From Adiantum capillus-veneris (Eukaryota > Streptophyta > Polypodiopsida > Polypodiales > Pteridaceae): a stretch of DNA of 64,000 nucleotides. Of this stretch, positions 35,041-47,530 are shown in pieces. Where the stretch lies: positions 143,476,741-143,540,740 of the forward strand of contig CM043945.1 in the NCBI GenBank assembly GCA_014529385.2, in the 5' to 3' direction. The first letter of the stretch is position 1, and every line of letters begins with the position of its first letter. The translations under genes were made by a program, and so were the position numbers. The notes beneath the pieces are model-generated. The model had not been told where the DNA came from and searched no databases. It saw nothing but the letters and a program-made list of their open reading frames with translations.

Positions 35041-37744
35041 ATGGCTAGAACAAAGGCCACTGCAAGGAAGGCAGACAAGGGACCAGGGTTAGCAGCTAAG
35101 GCAAGTAGCAGATATGCAACCCCAAAGAAGAGACTTGGAAAACCAAATAAAATTTTGAAAGGTCCAAGGGTGAAGAAGTTACAGAACTGCATGGGACTTT
35201 TCAGAGAAATCAGGAAGGCACAGAAATGTGTTGATTTGTGCATACCAAAGTTGCCTTTTCAGAGGATGGTGAGGTCCATTTGTGAAGAAGCTACCTGGGG
35301 AACTAAAAGGTGGAAAGTGGTTGCATTGATGGCTCTACAGGAAGCAGCAGAGGACTTCTTGCTTGAGTACTTCAGTGACATGACCATTGTAGCAGCCCAT
35401 GCCCACAAGGTGACTGTAATGGACAAAGACAGTGAGACACTAAAAAGGGTAAGGTGGAGGTATGACAAACTTCTGGTCCCCAATGTCTGCAGGGATAAGA
35501 AAATGAGGGAAATTTTGCTATACCCCCCTGAGCTATTGCCACAGGTCACAGTTGTAGATTTCACACATGATGTGAATACAAGGGCAAGGGCAGAGACGGT
35601 TGCTCGCCAAACAGAAGACATGAGGGAAGCAGAGCTTAAGTAGAAAGCAAAAGTAGCAATGGAGTCCCAGAGGCAAACATAATGCAATGTGACCCTGTCC
35701 ATAGATGCAAGCAACAAAGAAACTCTACTTTCAATGAAGGATGAGTTGCTTGCAGAGATACCATTTATAGATGGAGCCAGAAAGTTGGCTCTGGAAAAAG
35801 TGGACATTGACATATTGCTAAATCCAGATGCTCAGATCTCAGATACAATTATCTATGATTGTCTTAAGTAAGTGTTAATATTTTGCTAACTTTGAAAACT
35901 CAAATGATAGGTGTACTAACTCAGGTACACTCCCTGCAGTTTGATCAAAAGTCAACTTCCACCGCACGCCCACACGGAGGTGTTTCTTCTTGATCCACAA
36001 ATGTCAGTGATTATTAGACAGAAGAATAGTCCATCTGGCACATTTGAGAGTTGGTTTCTCCACTGTGCTATGCTGGAAGTAACTGTCATCATCTTCCCAT
36101 ATGAGAACAACCATCACTGGAGTCTCATATGCCTTGATGTTGAGAAGCCCCAGCAGTGTGGGTGTTAAATTCAATAAAAGGAACCCACCCTGAAATTAGG
36201 CTGTAATTGTTATGTATCAGAAAGTGTTTCTTATAGATATCCATGTAAATTTGAAAGCCTTAAGCTAACATCCTGATACTCTTTTGTGCAGTTGTATAAA
36301 GAGGTTGTTGCTTGCTTATGGCAAGCTATGTGGAAGGTATGAACTATACAAGGCCCCAATCAAAGATGTACCTATACCAAATCAAACCTATGCAAATTCT
36401 TGCGGCTGGAGATGTCTTCTCCATGCAGAATATGTCCTGAAAAGCTACTTTGCATTAAAACTTTCTATGACTAAGGTAACCATTTGGAAATGCATGTAGT
36501 CAGTTTTGGTTTTCTTTATACAAGACTTCTCACCATGTGGTCTTTCAATTTTGCAGAGTGCAGTGCAAAACTACACATATGATTATTTGCAAAGATATCG
36601 GGTAAGTCTAATACAACACCTGCTCACTATGTCGAACCCCAGAGAACCTGAAGATAGCGGCTTGGATGACCACACATGTGATATGACAATACATGACGAG
36701 CCACCACGACAAACCCCTACATCAGATATAGTGGAATCGCAATGGGCCCATGGGGTCATACCAGCCGAAGATGAAAGAGCCGAGGATGAAGAAAGGTCAA
36801 ATGAGAATATGCAAGGTGCTAGTGTACAAGCAGAGGGGCTTATGGAGGAGACAATGAAAGAGCCAAGTAGGCCAGTGGAGGAGCCAAAAGAGCCCATGGA
36901 TGAAACCTTGGATGAGGCAAGGATGGATGCGGAAAGCAGGTCTACGGATGAGAAAAAGGATATGGATGATGCAAGACGGCCAACGGAGGCAGAGGAAAAG
37001 ACCTTGGAGGAAACCCTGAATGAGGCAGAAAGAGCCATGAGGGAGACCCTTGATGAAGATGAGAATGATGACTACGACGATGAAGCTAAAGCAGAGGATA
37101 GCAACAACGAGGATAACACTATAGAGACCCAGTATGGACCCTTTCTACCTGTAGATACGGTTGTTCCGGTAATGTCTATTCAAGTATGGAAAAATATGTT
37201 CAGCTTCTAACTACTTATATGTACTTGTCAACTTTTACAGAAGTTGATTATCTTGGACATCAATGGATTGCTGCTGATGCGTGTGCCTCTGGGTATGGCA
37301 GACCCCTTCGAGGATTTGCAAACATTTCGGATGGGAACTTCTCGAGTCGTGGTTCGTCCAGGAACCAAAGAATTTATTCAGTTTCTTCTTCTGCGCTTCA
37401 GAGTTGCGGTATGGTCTTCAATGCAAAGGCAAAACTTGTCGCCACTAGTTACAATAGTTTGCGGTGTATGCGATGCTCATACGTCAGATTTTGACTTTTT
37501 GTATGATCAAAGAAAATGCGTTACCGTTGAGGGCCACTACCACCCTAAAAAACCACACTTACCTCTTTTGTACAAACCGTTTAGCCAAATCGATGTACCC
37601 TTTGATGCAAATAATACACTACTGATTGATGATACTTCTGAAAAGGGAGAACTAAATCCACCAGGAACAACTATCTCACCACCCTCTTTTGAGGGGCATA
37701 CCTTTGATTTTTACCTTGAAGACATTTTGATTCCATACTTATAG
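35041..37744 (+). pseudogene. Gene D: histone H3-like / Ulp1 protease / FCP1-like phosphatase fusion
   Basis: Five exons, 35041-35867, 35940-36155, 36292-36475, 36557-37168 and 37241-37744, join in phase to 781 codons. Residues 1-142 match histone H3: an MARTKATARK tail, then FREIRKAQKCVDLCIPKLPF and ALMALQEAAEDFLLEYFSD, the latter closer to CENH3 wording. Residues 270-410 are a Ulp1-type (C48) cysteine protease: NNHHWSLICLD with His335, Gln379 and Cys385 (NSCGWRC). The Gln-to-Cys gap of six equals that of yeast Ulp1. The catalytic Asp is not certain. Residues 410-613 are acidic with Glu-rich repeats. Residues 614-780 are an FCP1/SCP-type HAD phosphatase: LDINGLL, VRPGTKEF, VWSSM, LLYKPF and LLIDDTSEKGELNPPGT. 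In-frame TAG (35641) and TAA (35680) lie between the H3 and Ulp1 parts, so this copy is probably dead, though the histone part alone remains open. Confidence 0.75.
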
Positions 37745-37828
37745 AAATTGTATCTAAGTCCATTGTTCACGGACGAGTTTGTACTTTCTAATGAATTAAG
37801 ATGACTCTTCTATCATGTCTTTGTCTTG

Positions 37829-37831
<3 letters not shown>

Positions 37832-37887
<56 letters not shown>
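37832..37887. repeat. (AG)n microsatellite
   Basis: About 28 AG units between the convergent genes D and E. Confidence 0.95.
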
Positions 37888-37889
<2 letters not shown>

Positions 37890-38145
37890 TGGCAATGGCT
37901 AAAGAAATGTATTTCAAAACACTTATATTCACAGAGCACAATTGACAAATGAGTTCGAAAGAACTTCATGTATTGAAAGTCATTCGTATACACTTGGGTT
38001 CACAAGAATCTCTGTTACATTGACACTATTTCAACCCGACCATCCAACTCTTTGCACAAAATATCATTTTCTCTACGCCGCATCAGCTTATGATCAGCTA
38101 GGAAAAAGGAAAAATCTGAAAGGTCCCTGTCCATTGACTCTTCAA

Positions 38146-39458
38146 TTATGTCGTGCCGCAACTACAGAAGCTGCATAGCTCCCTTATTGTAACCACCAAC
38201 ATTAGGCCATTCTCTGTATCAAACACTTCCACATCCACAACAGAATTATCTTCCAAACCTGCACAAACTTGGTCCATAGGAATGTACTTACCTCTGAGCA
38301 TTTGTGATCGCATATACCAAAAGAAGACTAACAGCCATTGGCTTGCAATCATGTACTTGACAACTAGAGTGTCAAGCACGACCTCACACCATATGCCAAT
38401 CTCTTCCTTTACATACCATCCTCTGTCAAGAAGTCTGTCCACAAGATGACTGCTGAAATGACTTCCACATGAACATAGTTTTCGTAACACGTATATTGTA
38501 GCTATGAAACAACTCTATGAACAGTGCAGCAGGACAAAAGTTTGCAATTCTAACTAGTTTGGTGGGAATAGAGCTACGTAGAGACCTCTGTATATCCTTG
38601 TAGAGTTTACTTCGCATTGGCTCCACCATTGTTTCCTCAAGAACTGGCTAGTCCACAGTGTTCCAGTCGGTTGGTAGAGGCACTTTCACCAACATGCCAT
38701 TCTTATTCCTTGGGCAGAGTTGGTAGAAGTGGTCATAGAAAAATATTCCTTCATCAACCAGGCTTTTTCCTCTTCTTTCTGAATACTGTAGAGAACCAAT
38801 GTGGGCATGAACGACAAGGAAGAGGCCTATTATGCACTCCACAAGCTCCCATTGCTCATAAGAAGAGGGATAAACATGTGCAAAATATATAACAAGAGTT
38901 TAACTAAGAGTATCAATAAGTCAAAATGACAAATCTAATGTAGTTGAGATGTGAAGAATGGAGCCATTGCTCATAAGAAGAGGGATAAATGTTGCAAAAT
39001 ATATAACAAAAGTTAAAAATGAGAGTATCAATAAGTGAAATGACAAATCAAATGCAGTTGAGATGTCAAGAATACTTACAATTGCAACGTGGTTGATGTA
39101 TATCTGACATATTTCCACCGTTTGCTATCATGTCTGGATGGGTAAACACATGCTGAACAAGAACTTCCTTTACAGATCTTTTGCCGATTTCAACTTTGAA
39201 ATCCAACACTTTGGCCTTCCATGCTGAGCGGTAAACATTGATAGCACTAGACCTCTTGGCTCTTCTTGGTTGCATGAGGATCCATGAACCTTTGTTTATC
39301 CTTTGTCCAACCCATTGGTTCTCTACACTTATTGAAGTTGATATTGTAATTGAGGATATGCTACTACTTGGCATTCTAGGCAAAGTGCAGGTGTTGGTAG
39401 TTGGTGTGAGAGACCATAAACACCTAGAGCTTCTTGAGCGAGAAGACGTGGAAGCCAT
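38146..39458 (-). pseudogene. Gene E: unknown protein of the TIR element
   Basis: Exon 1 (39458 to about 39079, MASTSSRSRSSRCLWSL to HQPRCN) ends at a GTAAGT donor. After an intron of about 200 bp with tandem repeats, a second coding region runs from about 38850, with ECIIGLFLVVHAHIGSLQYS, DHFYQLCPRNKNGM and IPTKLVRIANFCPAALFIEL. A TAG at about 38649 and a frameshift near 38480 break it before the last frame (38490-38146), which has EEIGIWCEVVLDTLVVKYM and ends CSCGTT. No family is recognised. It reads inward from the right TIR, mirroring gene A. Confidence 0.5.
38855..39065. repeat. Two tandem repeats of about 105 bp in the gene E intron
   Basis: Two units share GAGCAATGG, AAGAAGAGGGATAAA, TTGCAAAATATATAACA(A), GAGTATCAATAAGT and TGACAAATC(A/T)AATG(C/T)AGTTGAGATGT. 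Confidence 0.8.
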
Positions 39459-39767
39459 AGCTCTGAGAGAAAAGATTTATTCACTTTGAAAGCATCCTAA
39501 TGGAGGGAAAGTGTTTTAGAATTCCAATATCTTGTGTGGGCTTAATGGTCACCCTCCAGTACGTTAATGACCATAAGAGAATATCAACAGTGGGACCACA
39601 CATGCACCTAACAGCTCGGTAAAAGCAAAGAAGTTACGATGCCACAATCTTAGATTCGTGAAAGTTTTTAAAATATTTTCCTATTTTTTGAGTCTTTCTA
39701 CGTATTTTCCTACATAACGTAGCCCTTGTGCTCATTGGACGCGCTCTATTTTCTCTCTCCTTCATAT

Positions 39768-39793
39768 GGCCCTCCAAATGACCTCCAAAATTT
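39768..39793 (-). repeat. Right terminal inverted repeat
   Basis: Complement of the left terminus with one mismatch in 26 bp. Confidence 0.7.
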
Positions 39794-39954
39794 ACTAATG
39801 AATTTGAAATTCCAACTTACAAGCGTTCCCTCCAGAAAAATAAGCCACACGAACTCTATCAACTCTAAACATGAGAATATGGCCTTCCCTCCTCCCAAAA
39901 CCTGAGATATTTCATGAGTTTCGAGTGTCTGTCTATTTCTCTATCAACTCTAGG

Positions 39955-42110
39955 AATGGAGAACGCTTCGTTTTTTAATGAAAACACCAATTTGAACTTG
40001 CAATCCTCAACCCCTTCATCTTTAATACTTACCCAAAGAAAGAACACACATCATCTTCATGTTGATGTATTGCAAGTGTACGCACTGTTGCAAAAATGTA
40101 GGAGGGAGTCTTTCTTATCTCAACGGGAGAAAGAACTTAGAAGGATAGACAAGGAACATCATTTGGATTTGTGGACCGATGGGTCTATTTATCCAAATTA
40201 TCCTACGACAAATGCATCACCTCTCTTTGCTAATATAACTAACCTCTTATATTTCACAGGCGATGGCAAGGATGGGCTATTGGGATACACCGAACATTTG
40301 GAAATGAGAGGATTGAATGCGGAAAGGCAAAGAAACTTCCTGGCAATGGAGAACATGCAGCTGAAGAAACTTAATGAAGCATGCTCTCGGAAGATTTCAT
40401 CAAACAAAGAGACAATCCAAGGCCTTGAGAAGAAGATCACAAGTTTGCGAGAGAAAGACACCGTGCTTGTTAGTCGGAAAAGAAAATGAGATCTATGCAA
40501 CATTGAGAACATGAAGATTGGTAGTGGTGGCCTGAAAAAATGAATACGATCTTTAAGGTAGCTCAAAGTTTGTTTCTGCTTTTGTATCTTCAATTTGCTT
40601 CACTAAGAAACAGATACACTTTCCTATACATGATCATAACGCATGGTGCTTTTTTGGCATGTCTTTACTGCATCCAAACTCGAACGGTGTAGGCTTCAAT
40701 GCCAGAGTGCATTATACCCGTCTAGTTGCAAAAGAAGTAGTTGAAGAGATGATAACTCAAAAAAAAAATTGTAAGTTGAAAGGGAGGCTCCTTACCTCCT
40801 TCATGAAAGAAAATCAGTTGGGAACCAATGGAAGTGTAAGCAATACTTGATGAGAGTGGCATCTTGTAGATGGGATACATGGCAATCTTCAAAGCATTAA
40901 CTAAAAAGTCTCAAAATAAACTACAGAGAGGATCATTACTGCCAAAGCCATCACATGTAAAGGCTGCTGAACGGCACGTAAATGATGAGGTGTTTGAGAA
41001 ACCTGGGTCACCATTCCATATTGAAGCAACGTTCTTAAGCAAGGGCAGCAGCGAGGTACAGTTTAACGAGCACAACAACCTCTTCATTGATCTTGAAGCA
41101 TTGCAAAGGTATGCGGTTCACTTCTTTGACATCAGTCGAGAGGAGTGCGATGGGGTTCTCAAGTTTGTCTTGAAGCTCAACGAGTGCGAGGTCCTCAAGA
41201 ACAAGAAGCTGGAGAGAGTCACCATCACCCTCATGAACAGAGCTCTGGATCCATCAATAATGAAAGAGGATCCATGATACTTCAACGTGCAGTTTGAAAA
41301 CAATATTCTAACTCTAGGATCATTTCAGATATACTTAGTTCACTCTATAATAACAAAAATATTTATTATTTGGTTGTTGATTTTGCGTTTTCGTTTTTCA
41401 CCTGCAGGTTGATAAGGAAAATTTTGAAATCCTCGATTCGGTTTTTAGTCAAACCCAAATTCCTTCTATCATCAGTGAACAAAGAAACAGAGTTGTTCTT
41501 TCGGTGGAAGGATTTGGTGACTATACAGTGGAATGGCACATGGTAGGTGACTTAAAGACTCTTAAGTGTATGTACAACATAACACACGGAGCAGTTGTGG
41601 CAAACCCATGCTTATATTGCATGGCTGATGCACAATTTCTTGAGAGTGTGCAATGAAATAGAACTCCCAATAGACATCTTCAAGATAATACTTTTAGGCC
41701 AGTACTTGATAATACTTTTAGGCCAGTGCTTGATATTCCTATGAGTAGAGTTCACGTCTGTACACTTCATGCACTCTGTCGAATAATTGAAAAGGTGGTT
41801 CATTTGTACATATGTTTTGCATGGACATTAAAGCCAGAGAGTGAGTCGAAAAGAGTGATCAAAGCATTCGAGGGAGTGCTCTCAGAAATTGGTTTGCATG
41901 GAGGCAATGTCAAAATTGAAGAGGATCCTAAGATGTCTCAAAGTCATTACAAGGTACCTAGGAAAGCATCGATAGACGGCGTGAAGGCCAGAAGGTTTCT
42001 TGGGTTTATCATCAAAGATTCAGATAGAGAAGAGAGGAGAAACATGTTCAACAAATGGAAACAGTTACATGCTATGTGTCTGATCCGACGCAATCCCTTC
42101 ACATTTTTTA
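39955..42110 (+). pseudogene. Second, diverged copy of the gene A transposase-like gene
   Basis: Shows the same exon order as gene A at clearly lower similarity: LDLWTDGSIYPNYP and FTGDGKDGLLGY in exon 1, a coiled coil, then FHIEATFLSKG, LKLNECEVLKNKKLERVTIT, WHMVGDLKTLKCM with CLYC, RVHVCTLHALCRI and GLHGGNVKI. Splice sites are at equivalent places (near 40557 and 41408). Stops and a frameshift (about 40850) interrupt it. At 22225, where gene A has TAG, this copy has CAA. A 23-27 bp segment around 41690-41735 is duplicated in tandem. Similarity ends near 42110 and the C-terminal QGxEK exon is missing. It starts only about 160 bp beyond the right TIR, so it belongs to another, truncated element. 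Confidence 0.75.
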
Positions 42111-43626
42111 GGAATTCCTCTCCTAGATGCTTGAGGTGCTCCTTGCAATTCTTCTTTAGTCTTAGGCCTACGGTTTTAATCGCTTTTTACATGCTCCTAG
42201 TAAATGAGTCCCAAGCTCTGGGGTTATTAGAGTATACATTTTTATGAAGCTTGGTCAAATATGTTTTTTGTGAGATGCTTGCAAAGGGGGTCTTTGAAGA
42301 AATGCACTCCAAAAAGAAGCTTGTGCCTTAACATGGCCTTAAAAAGAGAGTGACTTAACGATTCTCATAAAATGAGTGAAGCATCTTAGGATCCATCATG
42401 ACACATATAAAAATAAGGTGTCAGTCCTTGAAAATTCATATTGTCTTCATCATGTTGAATATCACATTGATATACGGATGTCAAGACATTGGCCACATAT
42501 TTTGGTCTCCTTTGCAAAAAGAAATTTTTATTTCTATAGCTGCTTGAACTCCATGAGTTGCTTAACCATATTATCCGTCCTTGTGACAAATAACAAGTGA
42601 CATAGACTCAATTTCTACCCTTGTAGTCATTAAATCTACATAATCCAATCTTGATTTTAAGGTTTTGGAAAACATAAAAGTTCTAACTACTAGCTTGGTT
42701 AGTAGGTCCTTTGTAGCTATGATTGTCCTTTTCATGAATTAATATCCTATGTAATGAAACCTCATAAAGTAATTGTTAGTTGGATAAGAGTGAGATGAAT
42801 GTACCTGCACTTCTTGTCCCACAATAAATCCACCATGAGTGTAACATGAATGGTACATTAATGCCACCATAACACCTTGTTTTCACGTTGAGGCATACTA
42901 ACATCTTAGAAACCTTTTCCATGAACAAGAATCATTGTGAAAATTTAGGGGCCTTTTTGTTATCTAAAATGGCATTACATCAATCATTTTATGGAATACA
43001 TGCCATGTTATGTAGCCAAAGAGCATAATAACTGAATGCTTAAGTATAAACTGATAAAGGATAGGAAACATAAATGGAAACTCAATGAGTTTCTATGGTT
43101 CATAACCATGATTGCAAAGAAGAAAAGACACCATCTATTGTGTGCATATAAGAATGATTAGAGTCTTTCATAAGGGAGCCATTGTTCATCCATACAGGCA
43201 ACATAAATTCCTAGAAAAAATTATCCATGTCCAAAGTATAATAGAAAATGTGTACATAAAAAAATAATTACCAATTGTATTCTTGTGTGCACCCTTCAAG
43301 AGTCCCATAAGCATCTTCATGCAAAAACTCATAGCTTAAAACATGTTTGCTAGCATAGCCTTGTTCATGCCTTCCTACATATTTTAATTAGAATCAACCG
43401 ATCATATCATTGAAAGAGTGTTTTGCATTGTAGTGAAAGCATAAAAAGACTTCTTATATAGACATAGATCTGCCATAGTTGCATGATTTTGTGACCTACT
43501 ACAACCTTACTTAGCACCGTATAGGAGCTACAAAGGCTGCAGGCACATAACCTATGCACATACAAGCTCTACAATGACAAATGGTGTGTCCCCATTGCTC
43601 TACCACCACCACTTCTCTATTGCTTA

Positions 43627-43706
<80 letters not shown>

Positions 43707-44872
43707 CTCACACACACTCATGATGGCAAGTAGCAAGAAGATAAGGTGGGACCAATGGGGAGAAAGAGAAATACCTTAGTGAGTGAATGCATGTATTGGT
43801 GGTACCACTTTGAGTACTTTTTTATGGTACCCTTTACAAGAGGTGAAGAGCAGTAAATCTTTTATAGAAAAACTCAAAACTTGTTAGACTTTATGTTTTA
43901 GATTGTACTTTTGAAAATACATCCACTGATATAAAACACACTGTTTTATTTTACATGTAAAACATGAAATGGGGTTCGTAAAGTGCTATCAAAGGAGTTT
44001 GCAAGACAACACTTTTTGGTACCACCAATACATGCTTTTGCCCTAGTTCTTGTTCAGAATGAAGGAAAAACTAGGTTACAAGGTGGATCGTCCCATTCAC
44101 ATATTGGTGCCCATACTTGGCCAGTCAGCACTAACTTCTTATCTAAATAAATATGTGGTGCTTCTCTCATTGACGAACGTTCAATCCTTGACCATGCACT
44201 TTTGAGACTGACAAGCCCAACTCCTCAGTGAATATAAGACAATAATATAAACTACATCATATGTTAGCATGAAGTTAATATGCACTCCATCCTGATGTAA
44301 ATTTCATTCTTGAACTTTAGAAATGTGGCAAGTGGGAAGCAAGAACCATATCCATTCTCTTTGTGTGGATGTAATATAAAAACATCTTGATGAGAGGAGT
44401 GGCTCATGAATTTTCTCACAATAAAGAAGTTAAATACTATAAAACAATGAACTCACCCTCTGCAATATTGTGACTCACTTGAAAACTACAAAATTAACAA
44501 GACAATAGCATAATAATTGCATTCTCATGGAAATACGAATAATTTAAAATTTTATGTAGTGAGTAATCATAAAGAGTAATGAGTGAAAAAATATTAAACA
44601 AGCCTATTTGAGCATTATTCATTAAGATACAATATGATTAAACTTCTTGGCACTTATAGAGGTCAGAAAATCAAGGACTCTAGCGTTGCTATCTAACTAT
44701 AAGTAGGGAAACAAAGGTCAATTGTGAATCCCATAGTCAATCCTCCTAGTTCTTTCTAGTCAAGTTAGAGTTATCTCATCCTGAGAGTAGATTGTTTCAT
44801 GTATAAAGACTCACTGGAGATTGTACGTAGAAGACCCTAAAGTTGAGATACGATAAAGGAAATCACACATGT
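42111..44872. other. Gene-free stretch
   Basis: A+T-rich DNA with no recognised gene. On the minus strand 42110-42740 can be read as a broken frame with pieces such as NNPRAWDSFTRSM, which I cannot assign. One long CT microsatellite lies at 43630-43703. Confidence 0.4.
43630..43703. repeat. (CT)n microsatellite
   Basis: About 37 pure CT units. Confidence 0.95.
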
Positions 44873-44919
44873 TTTTTTATACATATGTGGTAGTGATGTG
44901 TGTGAACACACTTAGGACC
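44873..44919 (+). repeat. Fragment like the start of the copia LTR, plus orientation
   Basis: ATACATATGTGGTAGTGATG and the following GTGTGAACACACTTAGGA match, on the plus strand, the first 50 bp of the copia LTR found on the minus strand at 45850-45900. It stops exactly where the reversed LTR fragment begins, as if that element had inserted into an older copia LTR. Confidence 0.55.
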
Positions 44920-45672
44920 TGTTTGTGGGAGCGAATGACGACACCTATAAAGTGCATGCAACACAACCTAGATCAACATAATTTCAATTGAGGAAATAGA
45001 TAACAATGATAACTGCACGGAGACAATCTCTTTATCGTGTCTAGCTGAGACCATCCCTCACATACAACACTCTAGAAGGCTAACTAAACCACAATCTAGA
45101 ATCTCATTGCTCTTGGCTACACCACATACACACAAACAGAAGGAAACTCACTAAACCATACCAAAATTGTACAAAACTTAAGGAACACCACCCCTCCCTA
45201 GGATACACCTATTCCAAAGCCTCTAGACTCAAAACCTTCACTCTATACCCATCTGCAAAAAACACGTATGACGATAGAGCCAAAATTTTGAAATGCCCAA
45301 AACTGAAGTCTACAAGTACCTATGCATAGCTTATATTGCCACAACTCTGATGACTACTTGCACACAAAAACAGACATTGTTTGATATACTTATGGACGCA
45401 AATAGCTCGTAGATCCGTTATCACGTGTGCTCCATTCCATAAGGAATGCTTTGGCCTATCACGATGGTGCAATTGGATCTCCAATGTGATGAACAAGCGG
45501 AGAGTAACGCCAAGATTAAGCTCTCTCTCTCTCTCTCTCTCTCTCTAGCTTGAAACTTGATTATGATAAAATTTCTCCTTACAAAATGACCTAGGTACTT
45601 TATATACTAAGGCTACCATAGGTTAAACCTAAAATAGAGTTCAAGGGGTAAAATGGCTTTGTATGTACAATC
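44920..45672 (-). repeat. Reversed partial LTR of the gag-protease element family
   Basis: Reverse complement of most of the 944-bp LTR at 47810-48753 (and 58200-59143), more diverged than those two are from each other. It begins TGTTTGTGGGAGCG (LTR 3' end) and breaks off at TACAATC, where the copia LTR starts. The missing part should continue past the right edge of this window, beyond the copia element. A CT tract lies at 45522-45547. Confidence 0.8.
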
Positions 45673-45900
45673 TGTTGGAATTATGGTTGTAGGAAAACAC
45701 ACACAGCTTGCAGAAGACAAAGAAAGCTCAAGGAACACACCAGAGAGTGTATTACATAGTGTGCAATGGAAATATTGATAGCCCCAAAATGATGGGCGTA
45801 TATACAATGCACGGGGGGGAAAAACCTCCTAGTGAGGGAAAAATGCTCGGACGTTCCTAAGAGTGTTCACACATATCACTACCACATGTATATGGTAACA
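45673..45900 (-). repeat. 3' LTR of the copia element
   Basis: 228 bp with ends TGTTGGAATT...GGTAACA on the plus strand, i.e. TGTTACC...CCAACA in sense. The polypurine tract (sense CTCCAGGGGGGATT) is at 45901-45914. Confidence 0.75.
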
Positions 45901-45984
45901 AATCCCCCCTGGAGTGATGCAATAAATGAGAGCTGGCACATGAGTAAAGGGAAGTGCCATACTGTGAGGACATGATCAGTCCAC

Positions 45985-46407
45985 AAAGGGGAGTAAGCCC
46001 AAAGCTTTGCAAAAAGCTTCAAGCTTCTTACGAGACAATGCATTTGTGAAAAGATCTGCAAGGTTGTTATGTGTTGGCACATAAGACAATTTGATCTCTC
46101 CTACTGAGAGCCTCTCCGTGATATAGTGGTAACACACCTAAATGTTCTTTGTGTGAACATGAAAAAGTGGGTTCCTTGCAACTTTTAGTGCACTCTGACT
46201 ATCGGTGTAGATACTATTGGTAGTGTCCTGTCCAACACCTAAATCAGCCACAAGGCATCTGAGCCATACACACTTAGCTGTAGCTGTGAAGACTACCATG
46301 TACTTAGCCTCACAACCAAAAGTGTCCACAGTTGGTTGCTTCTTGCTCAACCATGATATACATGAACTGCGAAGCATGAAACAAAAACCACTTGTGGACA
46401 CTCGCGT
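45985..46407 (-). pseudogene. Copia RNase H, C-terminal part
   Basis: Sense frame from STSGFCFMLRSSCISWLSKK through EAKYMVVFTATAKCVWLR and IYTDSQSAL to NNLADLFTNALSRKKLEAF, the usual end of copia polyproteins. One in-frame stop follows HTKNI near 46138. Confidence 0.88.
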
Positions 46408-47530
46408 TGTGAGCGGGATGGAAACACACAGAATGCCTCTATAATGACCCAACACACACTCTTGGGATGATACAAACACACACTATGGGGCACCACTCGG
46501 CTTACACAACCCACCTGGCCGAGATAGGAAACACACCTATGGAGTGAGAGGAGAGAGACTACCCATTTACCCACTCCACACAGAGAGACACTCACACATA
46601 CACACCCAAAAAACTCAGCTCAAAAGAGGAGAATTTCTGATGTATAGATACAATTGAGCTTGGGCCAACACCAATGGGGCAAACAGCTCACACAATATGG
46701 GTAAAATATGCCAGATACAATAAAAAACTGGAGCAGAAGCTTCGCTCATAGGAGAAACTTACACAGTCAAAACAACAAAGAAACATTGAGAAATTTGGCA
46801 AAATGGACAGTGCCATTGTGTCCGGAACGGCCCAAAACCCTAGACTACAATGTCAAAGTGCTCAAATCCAATCTCGAATGAGCAGTTTACGGCCAAAACA
46901 GGCTCCAAAAACCGTAAAAACACACTTGCAGATGTTCCTCCTCTCTTCTCCACGTTTTTTCTAGTCTTCTCTCTGTTTTTTCAGTTCCCACACTTAGCTT
47001 TATTAGTTGGGCACCCTTGGCCTTTTAGATGACCTCAAACGGACCCCGAACAGGCCAAAAACTGACCTCGCAGTGCGTAGTTGTCACCTTTTTGCATCAT
47101 CCGCACACCTGGCACTCAGCTTTTTTCAATAATGCATCCCGCCACCATGGGAAGTGGCCCCAAAATATGGTACTCATGATGATCTTTTTGCATGATTAGC
47201 ACAAGAAAACACCCACGTCGTGTCTGTACTTATCCACGTGCAAGTATTGACCCCATTCGGCCTCCTGACGCCACTAGATGCCATTTGACGCACCTGCTTA
47301 CCTCATGTCGTCGGTGATAGTGATAGTGAAAATCGATGCACTATGTACATCATGTCCTACATGTACACATGTACACATGTCCTACATGTACACATGTACA
47401 CATGTCCTACATGTACACATGTGGGCCCCAGGTAACCACCTGGCTCTCGAAAATGGGCAATCCTTTATTCGATGCACCATGCATGGATATGTACATATGC
47501 GCAATATCTTGCTCCAAAAAACTCCTGACA
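46408..47530 (-). repeat. 3' LTR of the pol-less Tat derivative
   Basis: 1123 bp. It carries three tandem copies of a CCTACATGTACACATGT-type unit (about 47350-47420) where the partner LTR has one, and lacks a 60-odd-bp segment (near 63210-63285) present in the partner. Confidence 0.88.

Noticed and set aside
35041-35640. A functional host CENH3 gene
   Set aside because: The histone part runs on without a stop past the histone fold, is spliced toward a protease, and has a heavily altered loop 1; the locus lies in a decayed element.
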